A DNA stretch of 64,000 bases from Rhodopseudomonas pentothenatexigens (GCF_900218015.1 NZ_UFQQ01000014.1:1-64000); one strand, 5' to 3'; positions 17,384-26,349 are shown, counted from the first letter of the stretch. Notes: generated by a model from the letters alone, not told the origin. Translations and numbers: made by a program.

Positions 17384-17632
17384 GTGTTTCTCCCCTTGGT
17401 CCCGGCCCTCGTGAGTTCACCGGGCCGCCCCTCTTAGTATGGCCCGGGAGCCGCGAACAAGCCCGAAGGTGCGGCATGGCTGCGGCCAGGGGCCGCGACG
17501 GTTTGCGGGCGGTGTCCTGCTCTGCCGACCCTGCATGCAGATACCTGTGGTGCAGTGCAATCGGTGTGCTATCCTATGTCAAGTTTGGAGGACGCCTCGA
17601 GGTTTCCCACGCGTTGATGGTGGAGACCCGAC

Positions 17633-18346
17633 ATGCGTTTGTCATTTGCAATTCGCGCGCTGGCGTTTGCCGCGCTGCTGCTGGCGACGGTCGGCGGCGC
17701 TCCTGCGGTCGCGCAGGTCGAAGTTGTGTCCGAAACCACCGCGACCCGGCTCGAAGTCGCTGCGCTGCCTTCGAGCCCGGGCCGGTTCCTGCTCAGCGCC
17801 ACCGTCACCACCGGCTTCGGCCACGGCGTCGCCGATGGCCGCATCGTGTTCTACGATCTCACCACCAGCACGGTGCTGGGCTGGACCGACGCCGGCCGGC
17901 CGAGCCTGACCGTGGAGCGGCTGGCGCCGGGCCGGCATCTGCTGCGTGCCGATTACGCCGGCAGCGCCAGCCGGCTGCCGCTGATCGTGCTGCCGAGCCA
18001 GTCGGCCGAAGTCGCGCTGGATGTCCGGGCGACTCCACGCCTCATCCTGTCGTCGTCGCACCGGGCGCCGCCACCCGGCGCAGTGGTGACACTCACCGCA
18101 GCGGTCACCGGCGCGCAAGGCGTTCCGAGCGGCGCAGTCAGCTTCCGCGACGGCGAGCGCGTGATCGCGGCACACGTCCCGCTCGATCGCACCGGCCTCG
18201 CCACGTTCACCACCTCGGCGCTGGACGACGGGATCGGCGGCATCTTGGTCGTCTATGATGGCGACGGCCGCTACGAGCCCGCTTCGGCGCGCATCGAGCC
18301 GACCGACGAGGGTCCGCTGGCGCAGGCCGACGCACCGCGGATGTGA
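17633..18346 (+). CDS. Secreted Ig-like repeat protein
   Basis: The 237-residue product has a clear signal peptide (MRLSFAIRALAFAALLLAT, cleavage after PAVAQ). Two bacterial Ig-like repeats follow. The first contains GRFLLSATVTTGFGHGVADGRIVFYD; the second contains PGAVVTLTAAVTGAQGVPSG and AVSFRDGE, and ends with GGILVVYDGDGRYEPASA. This is the Big-type Ig fold found in surface and periplasmic proteins. No enzymatic motif is present. It is likely an envelope or extracellular scaffold or adhesin fragment; the partner is unknown. The ATG follows a gagacccgac stretch. Confidence 0.75.
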   Translation: MRLSFAIRALAFAALLLATVGGAPAVAQVEVVSETTATRLEVAALPSSPGRFLLSATVTTGFGHGVADGRIVFYDLTTSTVLGWTDAGRPSLTVERLAPGRHLLRADYAGSASRLPLIVLPSQSAEVALDVRATPRLILSSSHRAPPPGAVVTLTAAVTGAQGVPSGAVSFRDGERVIAAHVPLDRTGLATFTTSALDDGIGGILVVYDGDGRYEPASARIEPTDEGPLAQADAPRM

Positions 18347-18368
18347 AAGGCCGGCTTTTGGAGCCGCG

Positions 18369-18953
18369 CTACGGCTCGGCGGTGATCGGTTCGGCGGCCG
18401 GCTGTGCGTCCGCGGGCCGCTGGCGGCTGCGGATCGCCATCCGGAACACCAGATACTGCGCGGCGACCGCCGCCACCTTGAAGGCCGGCGCGATCACCAT
18501 GACGTAGAACGTCCAGAGCTTGATGTCGCCGGTCAGCGCCGCGGCGATCACCCCGGCGCCGAGCAGCAGCATCAGCGCCGCCCACAGATAACCGGCGATC
18601 CGCACATAGTCCGGAATCGCGGAAGCGATCCTCGGCGTCACATAGCGGGCCATCCAGTCGCGGCGCAGCATCAGCACGCCGACCGCGATATGGCCGATGC
18701 TCGGTTTGATCAGCATGAAGAACGGGTCGTCGGTCAGCAGCGTCGCGCCGCCGAGCACCACCACCATCGCGACGCTGGCATAGGCCATCACATCGAGCCG
18801 CAGGCCCTTGATCCGCGCATAGGCGAATTGCGCCGCCGCGCCGAGCACCGCGACGATCGTCGCCAGGGCGACGTTACCGGTGGAGAAATACAGCACCACG
18901 AAGATGATGGTGGAGAAGAAGTCGCTGCCGAGCTTGGCGAACACCGCCTTCAT
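18369..18953 (-). CDS. yciB: YciB/IspZ-type septation membrane protein
   Basis: A 194-residue inner-membrane protein with five to six hydrophobic helices. The N terminus (FSTIIFVVLYFSTGNVALAT), the DPFFMLIKPSIGHIAVGVLML segment (split) and the LWAALMLLLGAGVIAAALTG region match the intracellular septation protein A / inner membrane-spanning protein YciB family. That family is linked to cell-envelope synthesis and septation. The Met chosen starts the family-like sequence; 37 codons upstream are open but lack protein character. A short Pro/Ala tail ends the protein. The gene is leftward, 91 bp from the next leftward gene. Confidence 0.8.
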   Translation of the reverse strand: MKAVFAKLGSDFFSTIIFVVLYFSTGNVALATIVAVLGAAAQFAYARIKGLRLDVMAYASVAMVVVLGGATLLTDDPFFMLIKPSIGHIAVGVLMLRRDWMARYVTPRIASAIPDYVRIAGYLWAALMLLLGAGVIAAALTGDIKLWTFYVMVIAPAFKVAAVAAQYLVFRMAIRSRQRPADAQPAAEPITAEP

Positions 18954-19091
18954 TGCACGTCTCTCCAGCTCGCGCCGCTGGCGGCCAGCCACGGCGGCGC
19001 GACATCGGCCCCACGATTGTGCGGGCCCCGTCTGGGGAAGTAAACCGCGGCGGCCCGGCGGCAAGGGCCGGACCCCAACTTTAGAACGAGT

Positions 19092-19706
19092 TCAGTTTGG
19101 CGCGGCCAGCGCGGTGGCCCGGCCGGCTGTGCCGAACGGCCTGGGCTTGTCCTTGCCGCAGGCAAAGCCGCGCGCCAGCTCGTCGGCGGCCTGCCGCGCC
19201 AGCTCGTTGGCGTTGCGGTTGGCGGCGACGTCGACATAGGCGACATGGCACACCGGGCCCGGCGGCAGCCGCGTCACCACCAGCATCTGCTTGGTGTTGG
19301 GCCGGCCGGCCTTGCCGACATCGTCGTTGTCGGCAAGGTGCCAGCGCTGGATGATCGCGAACGGCTTGCCGGTTCCGTCGAGCCGCCATTCGACCGTATC
19401 GGTGGTGGAGTTGAACGGGCCGAACGAGGCGCTGGCCGCCGGTTGGTCGTTGGCATCCTTTCGGTTGCGGCCGACGGTGACGGTCTGGCGCAGATCGATC
19501 TCCGCCACCACCACCACCAGCCCGTCCTGGCCCGGGCAGAGCCACTCGCCGGCGTCTTCGTCCTTCCCGGCTGGCCGCACGATGCGGCAGGATTTCGGCG
19601 CGGTCGAGCTGTAGACGCTGGTCGCGCCGTCGGCCCGGGCCGGCGTATCGAGTGCCGGCAGGGCGGCGAGGAGGAGCGGCAGGGCGAGAGCAGAGGGCAG
19701 TCGCAT
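19092..19706 (-). CDS. Hypothetical periplasmic protein (204 aa)
   Basis: The product has a signal peptide (MRLPSALALPLLLAALPAL, cleavage near PARADG). The mature domain contains four Cys: SCRIVRP, WLCPGQDG, VCHVAYVDV and ACGKDKP. WLCPGQDGLVVVVAEIDLRQ resembles the single-domain periplasmic proteins of unknown function found in Rhizobiales. The gagg seven bases before this Met favours it over a Met six codons upstream. I first considered an IalB-type invasion protein, but the Trp/Cys spacing is not diagnostic. Role unknown. Confidence 0.7.
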   Translation of the reverse strand: MRLPSALALPLLLAALPALDTPARADGATSVYSSTAPKSCRIVRPAGKDEDAGEWLCPGQDGLVVVVAEIDLRQTVTVGRNRKDANDQPAASASFGPFNSTTDTVEWRLDGTGKPFAIIQRWHLADNDDVGKAGRPNTKQMLVVTRLPPGPVCHVAYVDVAANRNANELARQAADELARGFACGKDKPRPFGTAGRATALAAPN

Positions 19707-19858
19707 CGGCAAGCCTCGCATCACATATCTCGTCGGTTCGACGCCGCTCGGCTGGGGAAGGTTCGAGCCCGAGTCCGGGAAAGCACTGCCATTCGTCGCG
19801 GAATCGCTCTAGAACGACGCCTTCGTGTGTCCTTTAGCCGCGTTCGAAACGAAGAACC

Positions 19859-20608
19859 ATGCCCCTGTTGTCGAAAGACCATTACCGTGTCGGCCGCTCC
19901 AAGACCGGGCTCGGACTGTTCGCCGTCAAGCCGATCAAGAAGGGCGCCAAGATCATCCGCTACGTCGGACCGCTGCTCGATTCGCGCAACAAGAAGCACG
20001 AGGGCATCGAGAACAAATATCTGTTCGAGCTGAACAATCGCTGGACCATCGACGGTTCGATCCGCAAGAACGTCGCCCGCTACATCAATCACGCCTGCAA
20101 GCCGAACGCGGAGTCCGACGTCAATCCGCGCAAGAAGCGGGTGATCATCCGCGCCGTCAAGAACATCGAGCCGGGCGAAGAGATCAACTACGACTACGGC
20201 ACCGACTACTTCAAAGCCTATCTGAAGCCGATCGGCTGCAAATGCGCGTCCTGCGAAAAGAAGCGCAAGAAGAAGGCCGCCGAAGCCAGGGCCGAAAAGG
20301 CCAAGCTGAAGCTGAAGGCCGAGCGCAAGGCGCAAGCCGAAGCCGAGAAGGCCGCCCGCAAGGCCGCGAAGGCAACCGGCAAGGCGAAGCCGGAAAAGCC
20401 GTCGAAGCCGGAGAAGGTCGCCAAATCGAAGGCGCCGAAAGCGGTGAAGGCTAAGACGAAGGTGAAGTCGAAGGGCACCAGCAAGGCAGCGAAGACCAAG
20501 GTGGTGACCGCAAAAGCCGGCAAGACCAAAGCGGCCAAGTCGGCAAAGGCCACGTCGTCGCGCAAGACGTCTGCGAGCCAATCCAACAGCAAGTCCAAGG
20601 CCGCCTGA
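19859..20608 (+). CDS. SET-domain lysine methyltransferase with histone H1-like tail
   Basis: A 249-residue protein. Residues 5-125 form a SET domain: GRSKTGLGLFAVKPIKKGAK (S-adenosylmethionine binding), ARYINHACKPNAESDV (the NHxCxPN motif) and EEINYDYGTDYF. A CKCASCEKK motif near residue 127 resembles the post-SET zinc element. Residues about 132-249 are Lys/Ala-rich (AKATGKAKPEKPSKPEKVAK type), like histone H1 and bacterial H1-like nucleoid proteins. Methylation of lysines is known for the SET family; the tail suggests DNA association, possibly with its own tail as substrate. This fusion is the inference. Single gene. Confidence 0.88.
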   Translation: MPLLSKDHYRVGRSKTGLGLFAVKPIKKGAKIIRYVGPLLDSRNKKHEGIENKYLFELNNRWTIDGSIRKNVARYINHACKPNAESDVNPRKKRVIIRAVKNIEPGEEINYDYGTDYFKAYLKPIGCKCASCEKKRKKKAAEARAEKAKLKLKAERKAQAEAEKAARKAAKATGKAKPEKPSKPEKVAKSKAPKAVKAKTKVKSKGTSKAAKTKVVTAKAGKTKAAKSAKATSSRKTSASQSNSKSKAA

Positions 20609-20630
20609 TCGTCGGCATCGCCTCTCATCG

Positions 20631-20712
20631 CGTCATTGCGAGGAGGCGAAGCCGACGAAGCAATCCAGACCCGTGCCCGAAGCTGGATTGCTTCGCTTCG
20701 CTCGCAATGACG
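20631..20712. repeat. Palindromic intergenic repeat, GCAATGAC family
   Basis: cgtcattgcgaggaggcgaa at the left and cttcgctcgcaatgacg at the right pair to form a hairpin with the inner arms gaagcaatccag and ctggattgcttc. It lies directly after the SET gene and may act as a transcript end for it. Only one copy was noticed in this window. Confidence 0.8.
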
Positions 20713-20728
20713 AGCGGAGCGTTAGTGC

Positions 20729-21142
20729 TTATGCGGCAACGGCTGCCTCGCTCCGCCTCAGCCCGATGAACTGCAACTCGGCGAAGATCCCGACCGCTGT
20801 CGCCTGCACCAGCACGAAGGCGATGCCGAGGGCGTTCGGGGCTACTGGCCCGCTGAGCAGCAGGGCCACGCTGCCGAGCGTCCACAGCGCGTTGCCGGCA
20901 ATCACAATCAGCACCATCGTGCGCGGCAGCACGGCGCGGGTGCCGAGCCAGCCGACCAGGGCGGCGTAGCCGATCAGGAACAGTCCGGTGTCCAGCAGCA
21001 GCGGTTCCGGCAGGGCGAGCAGGCGGGACAGCGTGCCGGCCGCAAGGGTCAGCAGCAGCGCCATCGCGCCGCTGACGAGTGCGTCGGCCTGGAGAGCGCG
21101 GCGCAGCAGCGCAGACGGGCGGATCATCGAAGCTCGCATCAT
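20729..21142 (-). CDS. Small integral membrane protein (137 aa)
   Basis: A hydrophobic product with four predicted membrane helices (about residues 21-41, 49-69, 76-97 and 104-125). A short basic N terminus precedes the first helix. The PLLLDTGLFLIGYAALVGWL and VLIVIAGNALWTLGSVALLL segments are Leu/Ala-rich with no motif I can tie to a transport or enzyme family. The start is supported by aaggagatattcc before the first of three nearby Met codons. The neighbouring XRE regulator is divergent and could control it. Function unknown. Confidence 0.75.
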   Translation of the reverse strand: MMRASMIRPSALLRRALQADALVSGAMALLLTLAAGTLSRLLALPEPLLLDTGLFLIGYAALVGWLGTRAVLPRTMVLIVIAGNALWTLGSVALLLSGPVAPNALGIAFVLVQATAVGIFAELQFIGLRRSEAAVAA

Positions 21143-21278
21143 GGAATATCTCCTTCGGTTTGCAGCGACGCTGCGAAGGATGCCGGGCGGCGCGATCCGA
21201 TTCGATTACCTGACGGGTCAGAAATGCCTTACCTCGGAGGTCATGGATGCTGTGCGGCGCGCGTGTTAGCCTTCGCGC

Positions 21279-22100
21279 ATGAACACCAACGTGTCTTCGA
21301 TCAATGCCGCCGTCGGCGCGCAGCCGGTCCGGATCGGCGATTACTTGCGGCAATGGCGGCAGCGCCGCCGGCTCAGTCAGCTCGATCTCGCGCTCGACGC
21401 GGAAATCTCGGCGCGGCATTTGTCGTTCGTCGAGACCGGCCGGGCTTCGCCGTCGCGCGAGATGGTGCTGCGGCTCGCCGAACGGCTCGACGTGCCGCTG
21501 CGTGAACGCAACGTGCTCTTGGTCGCGGCCGGTTTCGCGCCGGCGTTCCCGCAGCGCTCGCTGGACGATCCGGCCCTTGCCTCGGTGCGGGCCGCGGTCG
21601 ATCAGGTGCTCGCCGCGCACGAACCGAACCCGGCGCTGGCGGTCGATCGTCATTGGAACCTGGTTTCCGCCAACCGCATGGTGGCGCCGATGCTGGAGGG
21701 CGTCGCATCGCATCTGTTGGCGCCACCGCTCAACGTGCTGCGGCTGTCGTTCCATCCGGAAGGTCTGGCGGCGCGCACCGCCAATCTCGGCGAATGGTGC
21801 GCGCATCTCTTGGAGCGGTTGCACGCGCAATGCGAGACCAGCGCCGACCCCAAGCTGATCGCGCTGTACGAGGAACTGAAAACCTATCCGGTGCCGGCGC
21901 GTGCCGCGCCAATCGCGCCGGATGCGGTCGCGGTGCCGTTTCGCCTGCAGCTCGGCGATGCAGTGCTGAGCTTCATCTCCACCACCATGGTGTTCGGCAC
22001 CCCGATCGACGTCACGCTGTCGGAGATCGCGATCGAGACCTTCTTCCCCGCCGATGCGATCACAGGGGCGCGATTGCGCGAGCTCGCCGAGCGGCTCTGA
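21279..22100 (+). CDS. XRE-family transcriptional regulator with MmyB-like domain
   Basis: A 273-residue regulator. The N-terminal Cro/C1 helix-turn-helix spans residues about 13-70 (RQWRQRRRLSQLDLALDAEIS, split, and ARHLSFVETGRASPSREMVL). The C-terminal domain (residues 105-265) matches the MmyB-like ligand-binding region, with DRHWNLVSANRMVAPMLEGV, NVLRLSFHPEGLAARTANLG and MVFGTPIDVTLSEIAIETFF. Such regulators often control neighbouring oxidoreductase or membrane genes. It is divergent from the membrane protein and precedes the DsbA-like gene by 72 bp, so either could be a target. Effector unknown. Confidence 0.9.
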   Translation: MNTNVSSINAAVGAQPVRIGDYLRQWRQRRRLSQLDLALDAEISARHLSFVETGRASPSREMVLRLAERLDVPLRERNVLLVAAGFAPAFPQRSLDDPALASVRAAVDQVLAAHEPNPALAVDRHWNLVSANRMVAPMLEGVASHLLAPPLNVLRLSFHPEGLAARTANLGEWCAHLLERLHAQCETSADPKLIALYEELKTYPVPARAAPIAPDAVAVPFRLQLGDAVLSFISTTMVFGTPIDVTLSEIAIETFFPADAITGARLRELAERL

Positions 22101-22172
22101 TCCGCCTTGTCGGGCGTTGCCTGCGCCCCATCTGTGTGGGAGGGTGCCGGAAACGACAACGAGGAGACGCCG

Positions 22173-22838
22173 ATGAGTACGCTGAAGCCGCTGACGATCG
22201 ACGTAGTGTCCGACGTCGTCTGCCCGTGGTGCTACATCGGCAAGAAGCGCATCGAACAGGCGATCGCATTGGCGCCGGAGGTGCCGGTCGAGCTGACCTA
22301 CCGGCCGTTCTTCCTCAATCCCTGGGTGCCGCGCGAGGGCATTGGCCGCGACGAGTATCTGACCAAGAAATTCGGATCGCCGGAGCGCTACAAGGAAATC
22401 GCCGGCCGGATCGCCGAGGCCGCCGCGCAGGAAGGTCTGGAGTATCATCCCGAGCGGGTGCAGCGGCAGCCGAATACGATCGATTGCCATCGCCTGATCC
22501 ATTGGGCGAACGCGATCGGGCAGGGGCCGGCGATGAAGCAGCGCCTGATGGAATTGTACTTCCGCGACGGCGGCGATCTCACTGACCCCGAGGTGCTGGT
22601 GCAGGCCGCGGCGGAATGCGGGCTCGATGCGGACGACATCCGCGCCCGGCTCGCCACCGATCAGGACGTCGAGGACGTCTCGGCGCAGGCGCAGGAAGCC
22701 GCCGAGAAAGGCATCTCCGGCGTGCCGACCTACGTGTTCATGCATCAATACGCGGTGTCCGGCGCGCAGGAGCCGGCGCTGATCGCCCGCGCCATCCGCA
22801 AGCTGTCGGCGGAGCTCAACGCCGAAGCCGCGGAGTAA
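22173..22838 (+). CDS. DsbA family (FrnE-like) thiol oxidoreductase
   Basis: A 221-residue cytosolic thioredoxin-fold protein with the active-site motif DVVCPWCYIGKKR at residues 12-24 and the all-helical insert typical of FrnE/DsbA-like proteins (NPWVPREGIGRDEYLTKKFG, RQPNTIDCHRLIHWA). The cis-Pro loop GISGVPTYVF lies near residue 180. FrnE-like proteins are thiol-disulfide enzymes, sometimes linked to stress or polyketide metabolism. The Met chosen has gaggag upstream. Its stop codon directly abuts the stop of the convergent gene at 22839, with zero spacing. No signal peptide, so a cytosolic role is likely. Confidence 0.88.
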   Translation: MSTLKPLTIDVVSDVVCPWCYIGKKRIEQAIALAPEVPVELTYRPFFLNPWVPREGIGRDEYLTKKFGSPERYKEIAGRIAEAAAQEGLEYHPERVQRQPNTIDCHRLIHWANAIGQGPAMKQRLMELYFRDGGDLTDPEVLVQAAAECGLDADDIRARLATDQDVEDVSAQAQEAAEKGISGVPTYVFMHQYAVSGAQEPALIARAIRKLSAELNAEAAE

Positions 22839-23996
22839 TCAGCGTTTCAGCAGCCGCTTGGCGACGTGCCGCAACCGGTCGCGCGCCGTCAGCGCCGCGA
22901 CGATCGGTGCGAACAGCGGATCGCGCTTGCGCAGCGGCAGCACCAGATCGCCGACCGCGAACCGGCCGCGCCAGATCGGATCGATCATCGGATGCCGGGC
23001 GCTGGCGGTGGAGTCGGCGAAGCTGATCTGCGGATCGGCGCACAGATGCCGCGTCAGCGCCAGGGTCAGCAGCACGCCGGGCGAACAGCGCGCAAAACTC
23101 TCGTCGATCCCGAGCTTGAAGAAATAGGCCCAGTCGCCGTGGCGCAGCACGATGCCGGCTGCGACCGGCGTCGTGCCGGCCGACAATGTGATCACTTCGC
23201 ATTGACCGCGCGAGGCCAGCGCGACAGCGGCGCTGCGCAACCGGGCGGCCAGTTCCGGCTGCCGCTTCAGCGAGCTGCCGCCGCGGCCCTTCCAGCCGCT
23301 GTCTTCCAGGGCGAGAAACACGTCGAAGGCATGTGCCGCCTCGTCCGCGCTGCGGGCGACGGCGAACCGCACCTCGCCGTGTTCGCCGAGACGCCGTTCC
23401 AGCCGGCGCAACTCCTTGAGCTTCTTGGCGCCGAGGCCATCACGCAGCAGCTCTTCGGCGTCCCGCGTGGCGTCGAGGCTGGCGCGGGTCCAGCCGCGGA
23501 TCAGCCGCGGGCGAAGGCCGTCCGCGGCGAGCGCGCGGGTGAAGGCCGCCACCGCTTGGCCGTCGCGGGCGACGTCGCGCAGCACCAGCGCGCGGTCACC
23601 GGTGGCGCGAGCCTGCGCCAGCAGTTTCGCAGCGGCGTCGTCAGCGGCGTCTCGATCGAGCAATGGCGTGTCCAGCGAACGGAACGGATCGGCCGACACC
23701 AGTGCCGGCAGCGGCAGGCGGAACGCGCGCCAGCACGAGATCACCGGGACGAGGCCGATCAGCCGGCCGACGGAATCGTGCGCGGTCAGCGCACGCGGTG
23801 CGGCATGATCGCCATTCGCTGCAATCACCCAGTCCGGCAGGTAGTAACCGTTCGGTTCGATCACCCGTGTCGCCAGATCACACCAGGCCGCTTGGTCGAT
23901 TGCCGCGACGCCCGGCAGTACGCCCGGCTGTGCCGGCCGCGTCGCGGCGCCGGAACGGCGATGCGCCAGGGGCGTGGCGGGGAAGGTGTCGGCCAA
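22839..23996 (-). CDS. GNAT-like acyltransferase, CelD/BcsL type
   Basis: A 385-residue cytosolic protein. The C-terminal half contains the GNAT-like fold of the CelD/BioF2 acetyltransferase family: SGWKGRGGSSLKRQPELAAR, TLSAGTTPVAAGIVLRHGDW, AYFFKLGIDESFARCSPGVL and DPIWRGRFAVGDLVLPLRK. Related proteins are found in polysaccharide or cellulose gene clusters and as stand-alone acyltransferases. The N-terminal 150 residues, including DPFRSLDTPLLDRDAADDA, form the first half of a duplicated GNAT arrangement. No polysaccharide genes are near. The substrate is not evident. Confidence 0.75.
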   Translation of the reverse strand: MADTFPATPLAHRRSGAATRPAQPGVLPGVAAIDQAAWCDLATRVIEPNGYYLPDWVIAANGDHAAPRALTAHDSVGRLIGLVPVISCWRAFRLPLPALVSADPFRSLDTPLLDRDAADDAAAKLLAQARATGDRALVLRDVARDGQAVAAFTRALAADGLRPRLIRGWTRASLDATRDAEELLRDGLGAKKLKELRRLERRLGEHGEVRFAVARSADEAAHAFDVFLALEDSGWKGRGGSSLKRQPELAARLRSAAVALASRGQCEVITLSAGTTPVAAGIVLRHGDWAYFFKLGIDESFARCSPGVLLTLALTRHLCADPQISFADSTASARHPMIDPIWRGRFAVGDLVLPLRKRDPLFAPIVAALTARDRLRHVAKRLLKR

Positions 23997-24229
23997 AGCT
24001 GTCGGTCCTGCGCTGTGGGGCGCGCCGATCGCTCGAGAGCGGCGCGCGGATCCTCAGCCTAACCGCGCACCCTCAACATCGCCTTGGCGTCCGAGGCGCA
24101 ATCTGCCGATAGTGTTAACCGCAGCTTTCCCGGCGTGCGGCGCGGGTGTCGATTTGCCACGTCGCGGCGCTGAACCCGAATGCCCGCGCGGGCGACCAAA
24201 AGCCGATATCGGCTGGACAAGGAGGCGCC

Positions 24230-25696
24230 ATGCGACGCGCGATGCTGACAACCGCGGCGCTGGCCGCGACGGTGCTGTTTGGAGCCGCTGCGGTCGCGGC
24301 GGAAACCCGGGTCGCGCTGGTGATAGGACAGTCGGCCTATCGGGCGGTGCCGCCGCTGCCCAATCCGGTGAACGATGCCAAGGCGATCGGAACCCTGCTG
24401 GGCGATGCCGGCTTCGAGGTGATCGAAGCCACCGATCTCGGCCAGAACGAGCTGCGTGCCAAGCTCGGTGATTTCGCCGCGGCGGTCGCATCCAAGGGGC
24501 CCGACACCGTGGCGCTGATGTTCTACGCCGGCCACGGCATCCAGGTCGACGGCGAGAACTATCTGATCCCGGTCGACGTCGATCCCAAGCGTGAGGCCGA
24601 TATTCCGCTGCAGGCAGTGCGGCTCAACGACGTGCTCAACACGCTGAGCTCGGTGCCGAGCAAGACCCGGATCATCATGCTCGATGCCTGCCGCAACAAT
24701 CCGTTCCCGAGCATCAACAAGACCACCGGCCAGGGGCTGGCACTGGTCGATACCAAGTCCGGCGCGCCGGGCACTCTGCTGTCGTATTCGACGTCGCCGG
24801 GCGCCGAGGCCGAGGACGGCAATGGCACCAACAGTCCGTACACCACCGCGTTGTTGAAGGCCGGGCGCGAGAATGGACTGAAGATCGAGGATACCCTCAA
24901 GCGGGTGCGGCTCGCGGTCAATCAGGCGACCGAGGGCCGCCAGACGCCGTGGGAGAGCTCCTCATTGGTCGACGACTTCCAGTTCTTCACCGTGACCGCC
25001 GCGGCGCCCAGCGACAGTGAGGCGCCGAAGCCGCGCACGGTCGAGGAATGGCGCGGCTTTCTGAAGGGCAAGCCGGTCGATCAGGCCAACGCGCTGATCG
25101 TCTCCGATGGCTCCGCCGACGCTTACGAGGCGTTCGTGTCGCTGTACGCCGAGCCGCCGTTCGCGCCGGATGCCAAACGCTGGCTCGACCGCCATCGCCG
25201 GATGCAGGCCTGGAACCGGGCGGTGCTCGTCAACACCGGCTCGGCCTACACCGCGTTCCTGGCCGAGTATCCCGCCAGCGATCTGACCGCGACCGCACGC
25301 AAGCTCGCCGAACGGCTGCGCAACCGGCCGGACACCGCGGTCGCCGTGCCGACGGCCGCACTCGCCACCCCGGTGGCCGCCGCGGCGGCGCTGACCTGCC
25401 CGTGCGGACCGACACCGCCGGCGCTGCAGAAGGTCGAACCGAAGAAGACCGACGTGAAAAAGACCAAGAGCCGGGCCGAACGCGACGACCCGCCCAAGCG
25501 CGGCGGCAAGAAGGCGTCGCGCAGCCGGGTCTATGTCGAGGAAGAGGACGACGACGTCGTGGAGGTTCGCCGGCCGCCGATCTACGCGGTGCCGCCGGGG
25601 CCGGTGATCCAGTTCGGCGGCGGCTTCCGCGGCGGCTATGGCGGTGGCCCGAGCCGCGGCGGCGGCAGTTATGGTCCGAGCCGCGGCCGTTACTGA
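24230..25696 (+). CDS. Secreted caspase-like (peptidase C14) protein
   Basis: A 488-residue protein with a signal peptide (MLTTAALAATVLFGAAAVAA). The p20-type caspase domain follows, with ETRVALVIGQSAYRAVPPLP at its start. The catalytic dyad is visible: His102 in MFYAGHGIQVDGENYLIP and Cys154 in IIMLDACRNNPFP. After about residue 265 comes a helical region with repeated short motifs, then Pro/Lys-rich and acidic stretches (YVEEEDDDVVEV), and a Gly/Arg/Ser-rich tail. The start has aaggaggc directly upstream. Bacterial orthocaspases of this kind are known in alphaproteobacteria, usually with basic (Arg/Lys) specificity, but their roles are mostly unknown. Single gene. Confidence 0.88.
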   Translation: MRRAMLTTAALAATVLFGAAAVAAETRVALVIGQSAYRAVPPLPNPVNDAKAIGTLLGDAGFEVIEATDLGQNELRAKLGDFAAAVASKGPDTVALMFYAGHGIQVDGENYLIPVDVDPKREADIPLQAVRLNDVLNTLSSVPSKTRIIMLDACRNNPFPSINKTTGQGLALVDTKSGAPGTLLSYSTSPGAEAEDGNGTNSPYTTALLKAGRENGLKIEDTLKRVRLAVNQATEGRQTPWESSSLVDDFQFFTVTAAAPSDSEAPKPRTVEEWRGFLKGKPVDQANALIVSDGSADAYEAFVSLYAEPPFAPDAKRWLDRHRRMQAWNRAVLVNTGSAYTAFLAEYPASDLTATARKLAERLRNRPDTAVAVPTAALATPVAAAAALTCPCGPTPPALQKVEPKKTDVKKTKSRAERDDPPKRGGKKASRSRVYVEEEDDDVVEVRRPPIYAVPPGPVIQFGGGFRGGYGGGPSRGGGSYGPSRGRY

Positions 25697-25760
25697 AGCG
25701 CCGGTTCCGACAAATCGCGAGGCCGGCCCGGGAAAGCACCCGGAGCCGGCGCCCGCGCGC

Positions 25761-26222
25761 TCACAGCATCGCGAACGCGCTCGATACCATCGCCACAGGC
25801 TTGCGGTCGGCGGCACCCAGCAGCGTGACCCGGCCGAAGCTCATGGTGCGGCCGAGCCGGACCAGGCGGGCGTCGGCGATCACGTCGGTCGAGGCCACCG
25901 CTTTCAGGAAATGCGTGGTCTGATCGACCGTGGTCATCGGCCGGAAACCGCGGTTGCCGGCGCAGACCGCGAAGACCATCGCGGTGTCGGCCAGCGCCAT
26001 CAGCGCCTGGCCGCAGACTACGCCGCCGCTGCGGCACAGCCGCTCGGAAAACGCCATCCGCAGGGTGGCGCCGGGTTGCCAGTCGGCAGGGCTGGCGGCC
26101 GGCGGATCGAGCTCGAGCCTCTCGACCGACAGGCCGAGCTCCAGCACCCAGGGCGCGAACGCCTCCCGCAGCATCCGCTGCGCCTCGTCGAGGCCGAACT
26201 CCGCCGTCTGCTGCCCTGCCAT
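25761..26222 (-). CDS. PaaI-like hotdog thioesterase
   Basis: A 153-residue protein with the hotdog thioesterase pattern: RMAFSERLCRSGGVVCGQAL followed by MALADTAMVFAV, then PMTTVDQTTHFLKAVASTDV, and the strand VIADARLVRLGRTMSFGRVT. Family members hydrolyse acyl-CoA thioesters such as phenylacetyl-CoA derivatives. The actual substrate is unknown. The frame continues upstream for many codons, but the Met at residue MAGQQTAEFG begins the family-like sequence, with an agggagag ribosome site. It is divergent from the tiny lipoprotein gene at 26350. Confidence 0.8.
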   Translation of the reverse strand: MAGQQTAEFGLDEAQRMLREAFAPWVLELGLSVERLELDPPAASPADWQPGATLRMAFSERLCRSGGVVCGQALMALADTAMVFAVCAGNRGFRPMTTVDQTTHFLKAVASTDVIADARLVRLGRTMSFGRVTLLGAADRKPVAMVSSAFAML

Positions 26223-26349
26223 GCGTCTCTCCCTGACCCGTTGATTATCCGCGTGTTTCGCGACGTTTCGCAGCATCCCACCCGATTCGGCACGGCTTGA
26301 AAACGACACCGTCGATCCCTTAAGTTCGGCGACATCCGAAGGGGGCACG

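Noticed and set aside
19092-19706. IalB-type invasion protein
   Set aside because: The Cys and Trp pattern near the N terminus is only superficially similar; no diagnostic motif was found.
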